A stretch of 64,000 nt of DNA, from assembly GCF_008386395.1 (NCBI RefSeq), contig NZ_CP043761.1, forward strand, positions 3,472,001 to 3,536,000, in the 5' to 3' direction. Each line of letters opens with the position of its first letter. The stretch's first letter is position 1. This document shows, one piece after another, positions 17,313-25,522 of this stretch. The notes beneath the pieces were generated by a model. That model had not been told where the DNA came from. It did no database searches and was given only the letters and a program-made list of their open reading frames with translations. The translations under genes and the position numbers were made by a program. The stretch is from Paenibacillus sp. 37 (GTDB taxonomy: Bacteria > Bacillota > Bacilli > Paenibacillales > Paenibacillaceae).

Positions 17313-18854
17313 ATGTATAAAGTACTGTTAGTTGATGATGAACCGTATGCCATTGAAGGGTTACAGCTTCTGATCAATTGGGAAAAGCATGGTTTTGAAA
17401 TCAGAGGTGTGTGCGCCAACGGTGAGGAAGCCATTCGGATGATGGAACAAGATCAGCCTGATCTCGTGGTGACAGACATTCGTATGCCTGTGATGAATGG
17501 GCTGGAACTTGTAGAAGAAGCACGACGATTGGAACATGAGTCTGTGCTGTTTGTCATCACGAGTGGATACAGTGACTTTAATTATGCCAGACAAGCTATT
17601 CGATTAGGTGTCTCCAACTATTTAACCAAACCGGTTGACAGTACAGAAGCAGAGGATATGTTGGTCCGTCTCCGTATGCAATTGCAGGAGCGTGAAAACC
17701 AGGAGCGTATAAGGGAACATGCAAACGAGCAAAGGATCAAAGCGTTTTTGTCTGCACTGATAAAGGATAAGCAAAATATATCGGAGGAGGAGATGTCAGA
17801 TATCCTTCCTCGTTTAACCAAGTCACATTGGGCTTACCTGCGGATAGCCTTTCAGGGAGATATTCAGGAAGCCTGTTCAGTAGCCGAACAAACGGCTGAA
17901 GAAACAACCTGCTGTTATGTAATAGACAGAACAAGAGACTCGTTGGGACTTGTATGGGGGGAGGAAACGAATGATAGAAATGAGACATTTGAAGCAATTA
18001 AAGCTTTTACACAGCGTTTGATGAACAATATGCAACATAACGGCTGCGAAGAAATTCATATCGCGGTTGGATTAACGGTCAACAAATTGGAGCATTTATC
18101 TGAATCCTTCCGCTCCGCTCAGGAAGTTGGGCGTTATTTGTTTTTTAACCAAGAGCGTCTTTTGTTTGCCGAAGATATTCAGCTGGAGAATTGGCAGTTT
18201 GATCCGGAAACGCTGTCAGAGGTGGACCATATTTGCGATTTGCTTGAAAACGGTTCTGTGGAGGAACTCTCGTCTGCGATTTGGAGTGCTTTTGAACTGT
18301 TTGTACAGATGAAGGCTGCGCCAGAGATTGTACATATTTTCTCTACCCATATTATATTCCGCGGACTGTCCCTGTGTAGAGAATTAGGAGGAGAACCTAA
18401 TGCTCTAATGAATGAATTTGCGAGCGGATTTCTGGAAAAGGGCCATCGAAATATAGAAGAGGTTGCTAACAATCTGGAACATTTCTGTTTGCAATGCAAG
18501 TCAGAACTGGCAATTTTCCGGGAGAGACAAATGGGTGGCATCCAGGCGACGGTTGCTGAATATGTGCAGATGCATTACAGAGAGACATTTACGATCCAGG
18601 AGCTCGCAGAACGATTCTACGTGAATCCTGTCCATTTAGGGCAATCCTTTTTGCGAAAGTATGGTAAGGGTGTAATCGAGGTAGTACATGATCTAAGAAT
18701 GGAAGAAGCAAAGTGTCTGCTCAAGCAGACAAATCAAACATCAAGTGCGATTGCAGAGCAGGTAGGGTACCGCAGTTACCAGCATTTTCTCAGACACTTC
18801 GAAAAACGAACAGCCATGAAACCAGTAGAATACAGGCAAAAGTATACGAATTGA
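17313..18854 (+). CDS. Second YesN-like response regulator, long form
   Basis: The 513-residue product has a receiver domain (D55 in VVTDIRMP, TKPVD lysine), a long central region of about 290 residues, and a C-terminal AraC helix-turn-helix pair (FTIQELAERFYVNPVHLGQS and SSAIAEQVGYRSYQHFLRHF). The start is ATG 17313 with AGGAGG ten bases upstream, 13 bases after the kinase stop codon. Kinase and long regulator form the usual YesM-YesN order, so the short regulator upstream is the extra partner. It precedes a sugar-binding lipoprotein gene by 139 bases and likely controls that transporter. Confidence 0.93.
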   Translation: MYKVLLVDDEPYAIEGLQLLINWEKHGFEIRGVCANGEEAIRMMEQDQPDLVVTDIRMPVMNGLELVEEARRLEHESVLFVITSGYSDFNYARQAIRLGVSNYLTKPVDSTEAEDMLVRLRMQLQERENQERIREHANEQRIKAFLSALIKDKQNISEEEMSDILPRLTKSHWAYLRIAFQGDIQEACSVAEQTAEETTCCYVIDRTRDSLGLVWGEETNDRNETFEAIKAFTQRLMNNMQHNGCEEIHIAVGLTVNKLEHLSESFRSAQEVGRYLFFNQERLLFAEDIQLENWQFDPETLSEVDHICDLLENGSVEELSSAIWSAFELFVQMKAAPEIVHIFSTHIIFRGLSLCRELGGEPNALMNEFASGFLEKGHRNIEEVANNLEHFCLQCKSELAIFRERQMGGIQATVAEYVQMHYRETFTIQELAERFYVNPVHLGQSFLRKYGKGVIEVVHDLRMEEAKCLLKQTNQTSSAIAEQVGYRSYQHFLRHFEKRTAMKPVEYRQKYTN

Positions 18855-18993
18855 TCCATGAAAAAGAAGAACCCCTCCTGATTAAGACCTACAATTACAG
18901 GGGGGTAGACCTTAAATGTATATATTTTGTAACCGCATACATTTCTTCATACTAAAAACAGTAAGACATACCACTTCCAAGGAGGGCAAGTAC

Positions 18994-20649
18994 ATGGGGG
19001 GACTTAAGAAAAAGAAGCTTTGGGGTTCCGTATCACTCGTTCTGGCTTTGAGTTTGGCACTGGCAGGATGCAGCGGTGACAATGAGAAAGCGACTACAAA
19101 GGATGGGAAAGAGGTACTGAACATCACGGCCTTTATCGGAACGCCAAATCAGGCGCCAGCTAAAGATAACCGAATCTACAAGAAGATCCAGGATGAACTC
19201 GGCGTTAATCTTGAGATGGAGTTTCTAGTAGGTGATCTTCAACAGAAGTTGGGCGTTATGATTGCCGGGGGCGATTTCCCGGATCTGATCACAGCAGACA
19301 CCAAGTTGGTCTCAGCGGGTGCGGTTATTCCGCTCGAAGATCTCATTGAAGAGCATGCACCTAATCTGAAGAAACATTTCGGTAAAGACTGGAACCGGAT
19401 GAAAGATTCCAGTGACGGACATATTTACTGGTTGCCTAACTATGGAGTGTATACAGGGGAGTTCATTAGTAACTATTATTCTGGTCCTGCATTCTGGATC
19501 CAAAAGTCCATACTGAAGGATGCCGGGTACCCGACTCCTAAAACGTTGGATGATTTCACAAAGTTGATCCGTGATTATGCAGCCAAGAATCCAACTATTG
19601 ATGGTCAACCGACGATTGGTTTCACTACATTGGCTTCAGACTGGCGGACGTTCCCTTTGCTTAACCCACCTGAACATCTCACGGGTCATCCCAATGACGG
19701 GGGCGTAGTTGTAGATGACGGTGGAGTCGCAACCGTGTTTGCCGACAAAGATATTTCCAAACGGTATTATAAAGAACTAAACAATCTGTATAACGAGGGA
19801 TTGCTGGATAAAGAAGCCTTTGTTCAGAACTATGATCAATATCTGGCCAAAATTTCTTCGGGACGTGTGCTTAGTATGTTCGACCAGCACTGGAATTTCC
19901 AAGCTGGCGAAGACCCACTCGTAGCACAAGGGAAAATTGGCCAGACATACGTAGGCTTCCCGCTTGTTTATGATACAAGTATCACAGATCATTATCTGGA
20001 TCGTCCGGTCATTAACTTGAACAATGGTTTTGGTATCAGTAAAGATGCCGAAGACCCTGTCGCACTCATCAAATTCCTCGATAAGCTTATGGACGAGAAG
20101 TACCAGAAGCTCTTGTCATGGGGTGAAGAGGGTGTAGACTATCAAGTGAATGAAGAGGGAAGATTCTATCGTACACCAGAGCAACGGACAGAGCAGGATG
20201 ATCCAGCATGGAGATTGGTTAACAAAGCTGAAGGTTTCTACGCTGCTGCACCGAAGCTCGAAGGAACATTTGAAGATGGTAATGCAATTGGAGCGATCAA
20301 CCAACCTGAGGAATTCTATGACAACCTCAAACCGGAAGATAAAGAACTTCTGGATGCATACGGCTTCAAAACGTGGAGTGACTTCTTCTCTCCTGCACCA
20401 GAAAATCCAGTGTACTATCCAGCATGGCAGGTCGATCTGAAAGAAGGCTCTGATGCTGCGGTAGCGAACAAACAAATGACAGACACTTCATTGAAATTCT
20501 TGCCTAAAGCAATCATGTCAAAACCGAATGAGTTCGATAACATTTGGACTGAATATGTAGACGCTTACAAGAAGATCGATGTTAAATCCTATGAAGATCG
20601 AATTAATGACCAACTGAAATGGAGAATCGAGAACTGGTCTGTTAAATAA
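18994..20649 (+). CDS. Sugar-binding lipoprotein, LplA type, of the xylan-block transporter
   Basis: The start is ATG 18994, preceded by AAGGAGGG. An in-frame ATG at 18916 would place 26 unlikely residues before the signal sequence. The 551-residue product has a lipoprotein signal with lipobox LAGC (Cys26), then a large extracellular binding fold. It heads a three-gene operon with two permeases. Position beside xylanase, exo-oligoxylanase and esterases suggests xylo-oligosaccharides or aldouronates as ligand, an assignment also made for similar LplA/YtcP/LplB systems in other Paenibacillus, but this is inference. A stable hairpin follows its stop codon and probably raises its dosage over the permeases. 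Confidence 0.92.
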   Translation: MGGLKKKKLWGSVSLVLALSLALAGCSGDNEKATTKDGKEVLNITAFIGTPNQAPAKDNRIYKKIQDELGVNLEMEFLVGDLQQKLGVMIAGGDFPDLITADTKLVSAGAVIPLEDLIEEHAPNLKKHFGKDWNRMKDSSDGHIYWLPNYGVYTGEFISNYYSGPAFWIQKSILKDAGYPTPKTLDDFTKLIRDYAAKNPTIDGQPTIGFTTLASDWRTFPLLNPPEHLTGHPNDGGVVVDDGGVATVFADKDISKRYYKELNNLYNEGLLDKEAFVQNYDQYLAKISSGRVLSMFDQHWNFQAGEDPLVAQGKIGQTYVGFPLVYDTSITDHYLDRPVINLNNGFGISKDAEDPVALIKFLDKLMDEKYQKLLSWGEEGVDYQVNEEGRFYRTPEQRTEQDDPAWRLVNKAEGFYAAAPKLEGTFEDGNAIGAINQPEEFYDNLKPEDKELLDAYGFKTWSDFFSPAPENPVYYPAWQVDLKEGSDAAVANKQMTDTSLKFLPKAIMSKPNEFDNIWTEYVDAYKKIDVKSYEDRINDQLKWRIENWSVK

Positions 20650-20669
20650 AAAAATGCGGCAATGATTCT

Positions 20670-20717
20670 CTCGGAAGGTATCAACCAAAGGATTACTCAG
20701 GCGAGTGCCTTCCGGGG
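20670..20717 (+). promoter_or_regulatory. Intercistronic hairpin between binding protein and permease genes
   Basis: CTCGGAAGGTA (20670-20680) pairs with TGCCTTCCGGG (20706-20716). It has no T run. It sits just after the binding-protein stop codon, where hairpins often protect the upstream message from 3' decay and so raise binding-protein levels. A similar structure is found at 45520-45568. Confidence 0.5.
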
Positions 20718-20761
20718 ACATCATGCTTAAAGTCGCTGCAAGCCAATAGGAGGAGTGAAAG

Positions 20762-21727
20762 ATGGCGAACACGCCTGGAGCCATACCAGAGCAAACTACC
20801 CGTACAGTCGTACCCAAAGCACCACTGTTAAAACGATTGCGCGGACAAAGACAACTCATGTTCATGTCATTGCCCATCGTTGCGTACATTCTCGTATTCT
20901 CGTATTATCCCATTTGGGGCTGGGTTATGGCCTTTCAGAATTACAGTCCTGCGAAGAGTTTCACCCAGCAGGAATGGGTCGGGCTCAAACACTTTAAGTT
21001 TTTGTTAACAGACGATGCATTTCTTAACGTGCTTCGTAATACCATTGCGATGAGTGTCATCAATATGGTGCTCGGATTTGCGACAGCAATTATATTTGCC
21101 ATTTTACTTAATGAGATCAAACATAAGTTATATAAACGAACTATTCAAACAATATCGTATTTACCTCACTTTCTCTCATGGATTATTGTGACAGGTATCG
21201 TAGCAAGTTCACTATCTGTAGATGGTGGGATTGTAAATGTGGTACTCATGAAGCTGCATATCATTCAAGAACCTATCATGTGGCTTAGCGTTCCAGAATA
21301 CTTCTGGGGCATTGTAGGCGCATCCCATGTATGGAAAGAAGTTGGATGGAATGCCATTATTTATTTGGCGGCCATCACGTCTATCGATCCTTCCCTCTAT
21401 GAAGCGGCAGAGATTGATGGTGCGAACCGATATAAGAAAATGCTGTATGTGACCTTACCCGGAATCAAATCCATTGTTATCATTTTGCTGATCATGAATA
21501 TGGGCTGGATTTTGGAAGCTGGATTCGAGGTTCAGTATCTGTTAGGTAATGGTGTGGTTGTCGACTGGTCACAGACGATAGATATATTTGTCCTGAAATA
21601 CGGACTACAGATCGGGAATTATTCTTTGGCTACTGCGGCAGGTATCTTCAAAACAGTAGTTAGTATCACGCTGATCTTTGCGGCGAATTCAATTTCCAAA
21701 CGGCTCGGGGAAGACCGATTAATATAA
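20762..21727 (+). CDS. CUT1 sugar ABC transporter permease, LplB type
   Basis: This 321-residue membrane subunit begins at ATG 20762 after AGGAGGAGTGAAAG. It shows the family's N-terminal WGWVMAFQNY block, about six membrane helices and the ATPase-docking EAA loop YEAAEIDGANRYKKM. The C-terminus ends SISKRLGEDRLI. It closely resembles the permease at 45.6 kb, including QEWVGLKHFKFL versus QQWVGWQHFSTL, so these two transporters are nearer relatives of each other than of the one at 5 kb. It is followed after 12 bases by the second permease. Confidence 0.93.
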   Translation: MANTPGAIPEQTTRTVVPKAPLLKRLRGQRQLMFMSLPIVAYILVFSYYPIWGWVMAFQNYSPAKSFTQQEWVGLKHFKFLLTDDAFLNVLRNTIAMSVINMVLGFATAIIFAILLNEIKHKLYKRTIQTISYLPHFLSWIIVTGIVASSLSVDGGIVNVVLMKLHIIQEPIMWLSVPEYFWGIVGASHVWKEVGWNAIIYLAAITSIDPSLYEAAEIDGANRYKKMLYVTLPGIKSIVIILLIMNMGWILEAGFEVQYLLGNGVVVDWSQTIDIFVLKYGLQIGNYSLATAAGIFKTVVSITLIFAANSISKRLGEDRLI

Positions 21728-21739
21728 GGGGGACTAGAG

Positions 21740-22642
21740 ATGGGAATCAATAAATCTCGGCTTGAACCGATTGTCTTCCATACGTTAAATGGTATACTGA
21801 TGATCGCAATCGCGATTGTTACCCTGTATCCGTTTGTGAATACACTCGCCGTATCATTCAATGCCGGTAATGACACCATCCGGGGTGGGATTTATCTGTG
21901 GCCTCGGGTATGGACAGATCAAAACTACAGAGCAGTATTTGCAGGAGGGACCATCTTCAGCGCCTTTGGTATATCTGTGGCGAGAACGGTTTTGGGGACA
22001 GTTTTAAGTCTATTCTTAACCTCCATGCTGGCTTACACACTAAGCCGAAAAGATTATATATTACGAAAGCCTATTACCATTACAGTTGTTCTTACGATGT
22101 ATTTTAGTGCAGGTCTTATTCCAACTTACTTCCTAATGAAAGATTTGCATTTGTTAAACAACTTCCTGGTGTACATTATTCCTGGGCTGATCAGTGCCTT
22201 TAATATGATTGTTATTCGAACTTATATCCAGACACTACCCGAGGGATTGATCGAATCAGCCAAAATTGATGGTGCTGGAGATTTCAGAACATTCATTTCC
22301 ATTATTCTACCGCTGTGCCAACCGGTTCTCGCTACTGTTGCACTGTTCATTGCAGTCGGTCAATGGAATTCTTGGTTTGATACGTTTCTGTATGCATCTT
22401 CCAAACAAAACCTGAGCACGCTGCAATATGAGTTGATGAAACTATTATCATCTTCTATGAATTCCAACAGCAGTGCAGCCGTTGCCAATGGTGCAGATCT
22501 TGGCGCTGCGCGTAACATGGTCACACCTGTATCTATTCGGGCAGCGATTACGATTGTTGCCGCATTACCCATCTTGGTTGTATATCCATTTTTGCAGAAG
22601 TATTTCGTTCATGGCTTGCAGCTTGGAGGGGTAAAAGAGTAA
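21740..22642 (+). CDS. CUT1 sugar ABC transporter permease, YtcP type
   Basis: This 300-residue membrane subunit starts at ATG 21740 after AAGGGGGAC. It has about six membrane helices, the block GGIYLWPRVWT typical of this subgroup, the EAA loop ESAKIDGAGDFRTF and the ending YPFLQKYFVHGLQLGGVKE. It is the last gene of the operon and is followed by a good terminator. With the LplB-type permease and the lipoprotein it forms a complete importer apart from the ATPase. Confidence 0.93.
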   Translation: MGINKSRLEPIVFHTLNGILMIAIAIVTLYPFVNTLAVSFNAGNDTIRGGIYLWPRVWTDQNYRAVFAGGTIFSAFGISVARTVLGTVLSLFLTSMLAYTLSRKDYILRKPITITVVLTMYFSAGLIPTYFLMKDLHLLNNFLVYIIPGLISAFNMIVIRTYIQTLPEGLIESAKIDGAGDFRTFISIILPLCQPVLATVALFIAVGQWNSWFDTFLYASSKQNLSTLQYELMKLLSSSMNSNSSAAVANGADLGAARNMVTPVSIRAAITIVAALPILVVYPFLQKYFVHGLQLGGVKE

Positions 22643-22668
22643 ACTTAATGCAGTTCCAGATAACCGAT

Positions 22669-22698
22669 CAAAAACGGTCACTAGGTGACCGTTTTTTT
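22669..22698 (+). terminator. Terminator of the second transporter operon
   Basis: AAAAACGGTCAC pairs with GTGACCGTTTTT around a very short loop and runs into seven T. It lies 27 bases after the permease stop codon. Confidence 0.93.
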
Positions 22699-22764
22699 AT
22701 GTTTTTTAAACGGCGGGCGGTAGTAAGTCAATTGCACACGAATCTACCTTATTCAATAATGTTG

Positions 22765-22792
22765 TTGACAATTAAATTAAAGTTACTATAAT
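22765..22792 (+). promoter_or_regulatory. Consensus sigma-A promoter of the CheY/CheC/GGDEF module
   Basis: TTGACA (22765-22770) and TATAAT (22787-22792) are both perfect consensus hexamers with a 16-base spacer. Transcription should begin near 22799, leaving a leader of about 125 bases. Confidence 0.8.
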
Positions 22793-22798
22793 TTATAT

Positions 22799-22924
22799 TT
22801 ACTTGATTCACCAGTCAGTCTCTTTTCAGGGTGCCACTGCGCGCGAAAGCCCTATATCAAGAACTGTCCACAGCGCCTGACCATCCCGAGCTCTTACCAT
22901 TTTATCAAGGAGACTGAAGAGAAA
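22799..22924 (+). promoter_or_regulatory. Structured leader that can mask its own ribosome-binding site
   Basis: CTTGAT (22802-22807) can pair with ATCAAG at 22856-22861, and the resulting hairpin also holds AGGG against CCCT. A second ATCAAG at 22904-22909 overlaps the Shine-Dalgarno AAGGAG. In addition, CAGTCTC (22816-22822) is complementary to GAGACTG (22910-22916), which also covers that site. The leader can therefore adopt structures with an open or a closed ribosome-binding site. It does not match the c-di-GMP riboswitch consensus I know. No ligand is known. Confidence 0.4.
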
Positions 22925-23299
22925 ATGAAAGTATTAATCGTAGAAGACTCCATTTTCGTACAGAAATTGCTTACAAAGCTGATTGTTGATCATATTCCAG
23001 CATGCGAGATTCAGATTGCTAACAATGGAGAGCAAGGATACAACCTATTTAAGGAATTTCAACCTGATTTTATAACCACCGACCTGCTGATGCCTGGTTT
23101 GAACGGACAAGAAATGCTTCGAATGATTCGAGAAACGGATAGCAATGTCAAAATTATTATCTTATCTGCAGATATTCAGAAGACAACTAGGGATGAAGTT
23201 GAAATGTTAGGCATTTCTGGTTTTTTGAATAAACCGTTAACCGCAGAGAAGGCAACGACCATGATTCAACTGATTCAGGCGGCCTATCATGCTGAATGA
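22925..23299 (+). CDS. Stand-alone CheY-like response regulator
   Basis: The 124-residue product is a receiver domain only. The acidic pocket residues are E7/D8, the phospho-acceptor is D53 (TTDLLMP), the Thr/Ser position is in IILSADIQ, and the conserved Lys is in LNKPLT. There is no output domain. The start is ATG 22925, with AAGGAGAC upstream inside a structured leader. Its last 11 bases overlap the start of a CheC-like gene and that one overlaps a diguanylate cyclase gene, so all three are translationally linked. It probably relays phosphate from an unlinked kinase to the module and is dephosphorylated by the CheC partner. Confidence 0.9.
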   Translation: MKVLIVEDSIFVQKLLTKLIVDHIPACEIQIANNGEQGYNLFKEFQPDFITTDLLMPGLNGQEMLRMIRETDSNVKIIILSADIQKTTRDEVEMLGISGFLNKPLTAEKATTMIQLIQAAYHAE

Positions 23300-23924
23300 T
23301 TTACAGAAGGATTTACTTACTGAACTAGTAAACGTTTACGTGGGACAAGCGGCTAACATGTTGTCGGAGATTGTGGACAAGCGCATCGTTTTGAATATTC
23401 CGGAAGTGGAACTAATCTCCATATCCGATGTTGATCCTGGAGATCGAAGATACAACATTTTCTTTAGTGAAGGTCACCTGTTTAGGTCATCTTTACAGTT
23501 TGGCTACGAATTTCAGGGGAAAGCATTTCTGATGTTTCCTGTTGAGCAGGCTAAAGTATTGGCAAACATCTGTCTTGGAGAACTGGGTGAGAGCGTTATA
23601 CCGAACGATCCGAACCTGATGGACACGGATTTGGACGTTTTGAAGGAAGTTAGCAATGTCCTGCTTAACGCCATTATTGGAGAATTTGGTAATTTCCTGG
23701 AGATCAAACTGGAATACGTCCTGCCTGATATTGAACTGATCTATGTCACCAATTCCGATCAACAAATATTGCTTCAGAATGAAGTCTATGTCCTGGTTTT
23801 ACATACCTCGTTTTTACTTGCCGATACGGATGTGACAGGTATCATTGTCATAGCATTAAGTATGAACTCCATATCGAGCCTGCTGGCCAAAATGGACGCT
23901 TTGTTGGAGGCGGACAATGGATAA
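23289..23924 (+). CDS. CheC-family CheY-P phosphatase
   Basis: The 211-residue length fits CheC. Two phosphatase signatures of the type E-x2-N are visible: E12/N15 in LLTELVNVYVGQAANMLSEI and E120/N123 in LKEVSNVLLNAIIGEFGN. In Bacillus, CheC dephosphorylates CheY-P and interacts with CheD. No cheD or other chemotaxis gene is nearby, so this copy is probably dedicated to the adjacent receiver protein. It overlaps the receiver gene by 11 bases and the cyclase gene by 8. A palindrome GTAAACGTTTAC lies early in the coding sequence (23329-23340), probably by chance. Confidence 0.85.
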   Translation: MLNDLQKDLLTELVNVYVGQAANMLSEIVDKRIVLNIPEVELISISDVDPGDRRYNIFFSEGHLFRSSLQFGYEFQGKAFLMFPVEQAKVLANICLGELGESVIPNDPNLMDTDLDVLKEVSNVLLNAIIGEFGNFLEIKLEYVLPDIELIYVTNSDQQILLQNEVYVLVLHTSFLLADTDVTGIIVIALSMNSISSLLAKMDALLEADNG

Positions 23925-24879
23925 TCTTATTTCACAAGCTTTGAACAAAGCCCATATGGGAATAATGATCGTGGACAGACAATTGAAAGTTGTTGTGTGG
24001 AATGGCTGGTTGGAACGCCTTACAGGCAAAAATAAAGAAGAAGTAGTTGGCTTGAATCTGCTTGAAGTATGCCCAAGGTTTAAGTCGAATGTGTATTTGA
24101 ATATTTTGCAAAATGCGCTGTATCATGGACAAAGCAGATTTTGCTCAAGTGCTCTACATAAGGCTTTTATTCTTCCGAAGGAAGGCGAAGATGAGCATTT
24201 ATTAAGACAAAACATGAATGTGGACCCGCTCTATTTGGAAGATCGCAGTTATGCCCTCATTCAAATCAGTGATATGACAAACGTGAATACAAGGGTCTAT
24301 AAACTTAAAAATCTGATCAAAGAGCTGGAGACGGAGTACGCCAAAATCAAAATCTCCGAGAAAATCAGCAAGCATTTGTCTTTGCATGATCCACTTACAG
24401 GTCTGCCTAATCGTCTTGCTTATAATGACCGTCTTGCCTGGGCCATCAGTAATGCCCAAAGAAACCATAGCAAACTAGCCGTCATGTTTGTGGATGCTGA
24501 TGGGTTTAAACAAGTTAATGATACATATGGACACCATGTTGGCGATCAAGTGTTGCTGGAAATGGCAAAGCGATTAAGCGAAACAATTCCAAGTGCGGAC
24601 ACTGTAGCTCGGCTTGGCGGGGACGAATTCATCATTTTAAGCCATCTGAAAGATGATCATGATGCTGAAATTATCGCCAAAAGATTGGAAGCTGCATTCA
24701 GTACCCATTTCAAAATTGCCGGAAACTATATCAACCTTTCGATGAGTATTGGTATCAGCCTATTTCCCAAGCATGGACAGGAGCCTTCCGAACTTCTGAG
24801 ACATGCGGATGGAGCCATGTACAAGATTAAAAAGAATGGCAAGAATGGTTATGGATTTTATGAGCCTGAAGATGCTTAA
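23917..24879 (+). CDS. PAS-GGDEF diguanylate cyclase
   Basis: The 320-residue soluble protein has an N-terminal PAS-like domain (about 1-120), a short coiled linker (about 125-155) and a GGDEF domain. The active-site loop is intact (ARLGGDEF, 234-238), so c-di-GMP synthesis from two GTP is expected. The inhibitory RxxD site usually five residues before GGDEF is absent (PSADTVARL), so product inhibition through it is unlikely. There are no membrane segments, so sensing by PAS is cytoplasmic. It is co-translated with the receiver and CheC genes, suggesting that a phosphorylation signal tunes c-di-GMP output. Confidence 0.92.
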   Translation: MDNLISQALNKAHMGIMIVDRQLKVVVWNGWLERLTGKNKEEVVGLNLLEVCPRFKSNVYLNILQNALYHGQSRFCSSALHKAFILPKEGEDEHLLRQNMNVDPLYLEDRSYALIQISDMTNVNTRVYKLKNLIKELETEYAKIKISEKISKHLSLHDPLTGLPNRLAYNDRLAWAISNAQRNHSKLAVMFVDADGFKQVNDTYGHHVGDQVLLEMAKRLSETIPSADTVARLGGDEFIILSHLKDDHDAEIIAKRLEAAFSTHFKIAGNYINLSMSIGISLFPKHGQEPSELLRHADGAMYKIKKNGKNGYGFYEPEDA

Positions 24880-24898
24880 GAAATCTAAAATGTCTTTT

Positions 24899-24930
24899 AA
24901 TAAAGTTGCTATAATAGCAACTTTATTTGT
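24899..24930 (+). terminator. Terminator of the CheY/CheC/GGDEF operon
   Basis: A perfect inverted repeat, ATAAAGTTGCT and AGCAACTTTAT around ATAAT, lies about 20 bases after the cyclase stop codon. The T tail is short but U-rich. Confidence 0.8.
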
Positions 24931-25052
24931 CTATACAATTAACATAAGAAAAAATACGTTTTTTCTATGAATAATATTTTTTTACATATGAAGATGAGAG
25001 AGTAGTTATTGAGTAATGAAGTAATCATTCAGCCAGTAATACTTATAAAGGA

Positions 25053-25148
25053 GTGTACATATTTAAAGGGTACAAGAAGCGCAGAGGTGTGAAGACGAAA
25101 GATAAGTCGGTGGCTCCTGATGGTCAGCAAGCTAATATTAAACCATAG
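25053..25148 (+). CDS. Tiny basic peptide gene with an odd start region
   Basis: A strong Shine-Dalgarno AAAGGAG (25047-25053) precedes a short frame encoding FKGYKKRRGVKTKD and ending QQANIKP. The only canonical start, GTG at 25053, overlaps the ribosome-binding site. The natural position, five bases after it, is ATA at 25059, which would give a 29-residue product. Either a rare start codon is used, or an ATG has mutated to ATA and the gene is dead. A terminator downstream (25201-25226) supports a short transcript here. The function is unknown. The rest of the gap 24880-25229 holds only the two terminators. Confidence 0.3.
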   Translation: MYIFKGYKKRRGVKTKDKSVAPDGQQANIKP

Positions 25149-25200
25149 GATTAATGTTGCTACCACAATATTGAGAGGGACCAAAGTATGGCCCCATTGA

Positions 25201-25226
25201 GAGCCGCCGACGAGCGGCTTTTTTGG
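25201..25226 (+). terminator. Terminator downstream of the tiny gene
   Basis: AGCCGC and GCGGCT form the stem around CGACGA, followed by TTTTTT on the plus strand. Confidence 0.85.
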
Positions 25227-25229
25227 ATT

Positions 25230-25439
25230 TTAAATAAGGAGAAGTCTGAAAGAGGCGATAGTCAGAACAGTACCAAAAGCAAGGAGAAAAACACCTCTAA
25301 ACTTGATACCCATCATATCGTATTCATGAAGTTCATCCTTCGTACGATTAAAAGGCCATGAATTAGGTCGTCTCAGTGCTCTAACCCCAAAGAATAAACC
25401 AAGCATTCCAAGCAACAGAAAGAAAAAGAAGAAAAACAT
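25230..25439 (-). CDS. Small two-helix membrane protein, unknown function
   Basis: The 69-residue protein begins with a Phe/Leu-rich membrane helix (about 1-20). A short charged loop with RRPNSWPFNRTKDELHEYD follows, then a second helix at about 47-68. The start at 25439 is well supported by AAAGGGGGG about nine bases upstream on the minus strand. I do not recognise a family. The minus-strand region upstream carries traces of another small membrane protein that is frameshifted, so the two may once have formed an operon. Confidence 0.7.
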   Translation of the reverse strand: MFFFFFFLLLGMLGLFFGVRALRRPNSWPFNRTKDELHEYDMMGIKFRGVFLLAFGTVLTIASFRLLLI

Positions 25440-25522
25440 ATCATCCCCCCTTTAACAAAGGTAAGTAATATGGAAGCCTATTGATCATATTGATTTGCCT
25501 ATGCTGGCTGAGAATACATACT

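Noticed and set aside
18866..18907. Hairpin ACCCCTCCTG/CAGGGGGGT between regulator and lipoprotein genes as a terminator
   Set aside because: The stem is imperfect and no T run follows; too weak to list as a feature.
22799..22924. Class I c-di-GMP riboswitch before the signalling module
   Set aside because: The conserved GEMM core was not found; only generic alternative pairing is visible, so it is reported as an unnamed leader.
23329..23340. Palindrome GTAAACGTTTAC resembling a cre site
   Set aside because: It is inside the CheC coding sequence, has two mismatches to the consensus, and the operon has its own clear promoter upstream.
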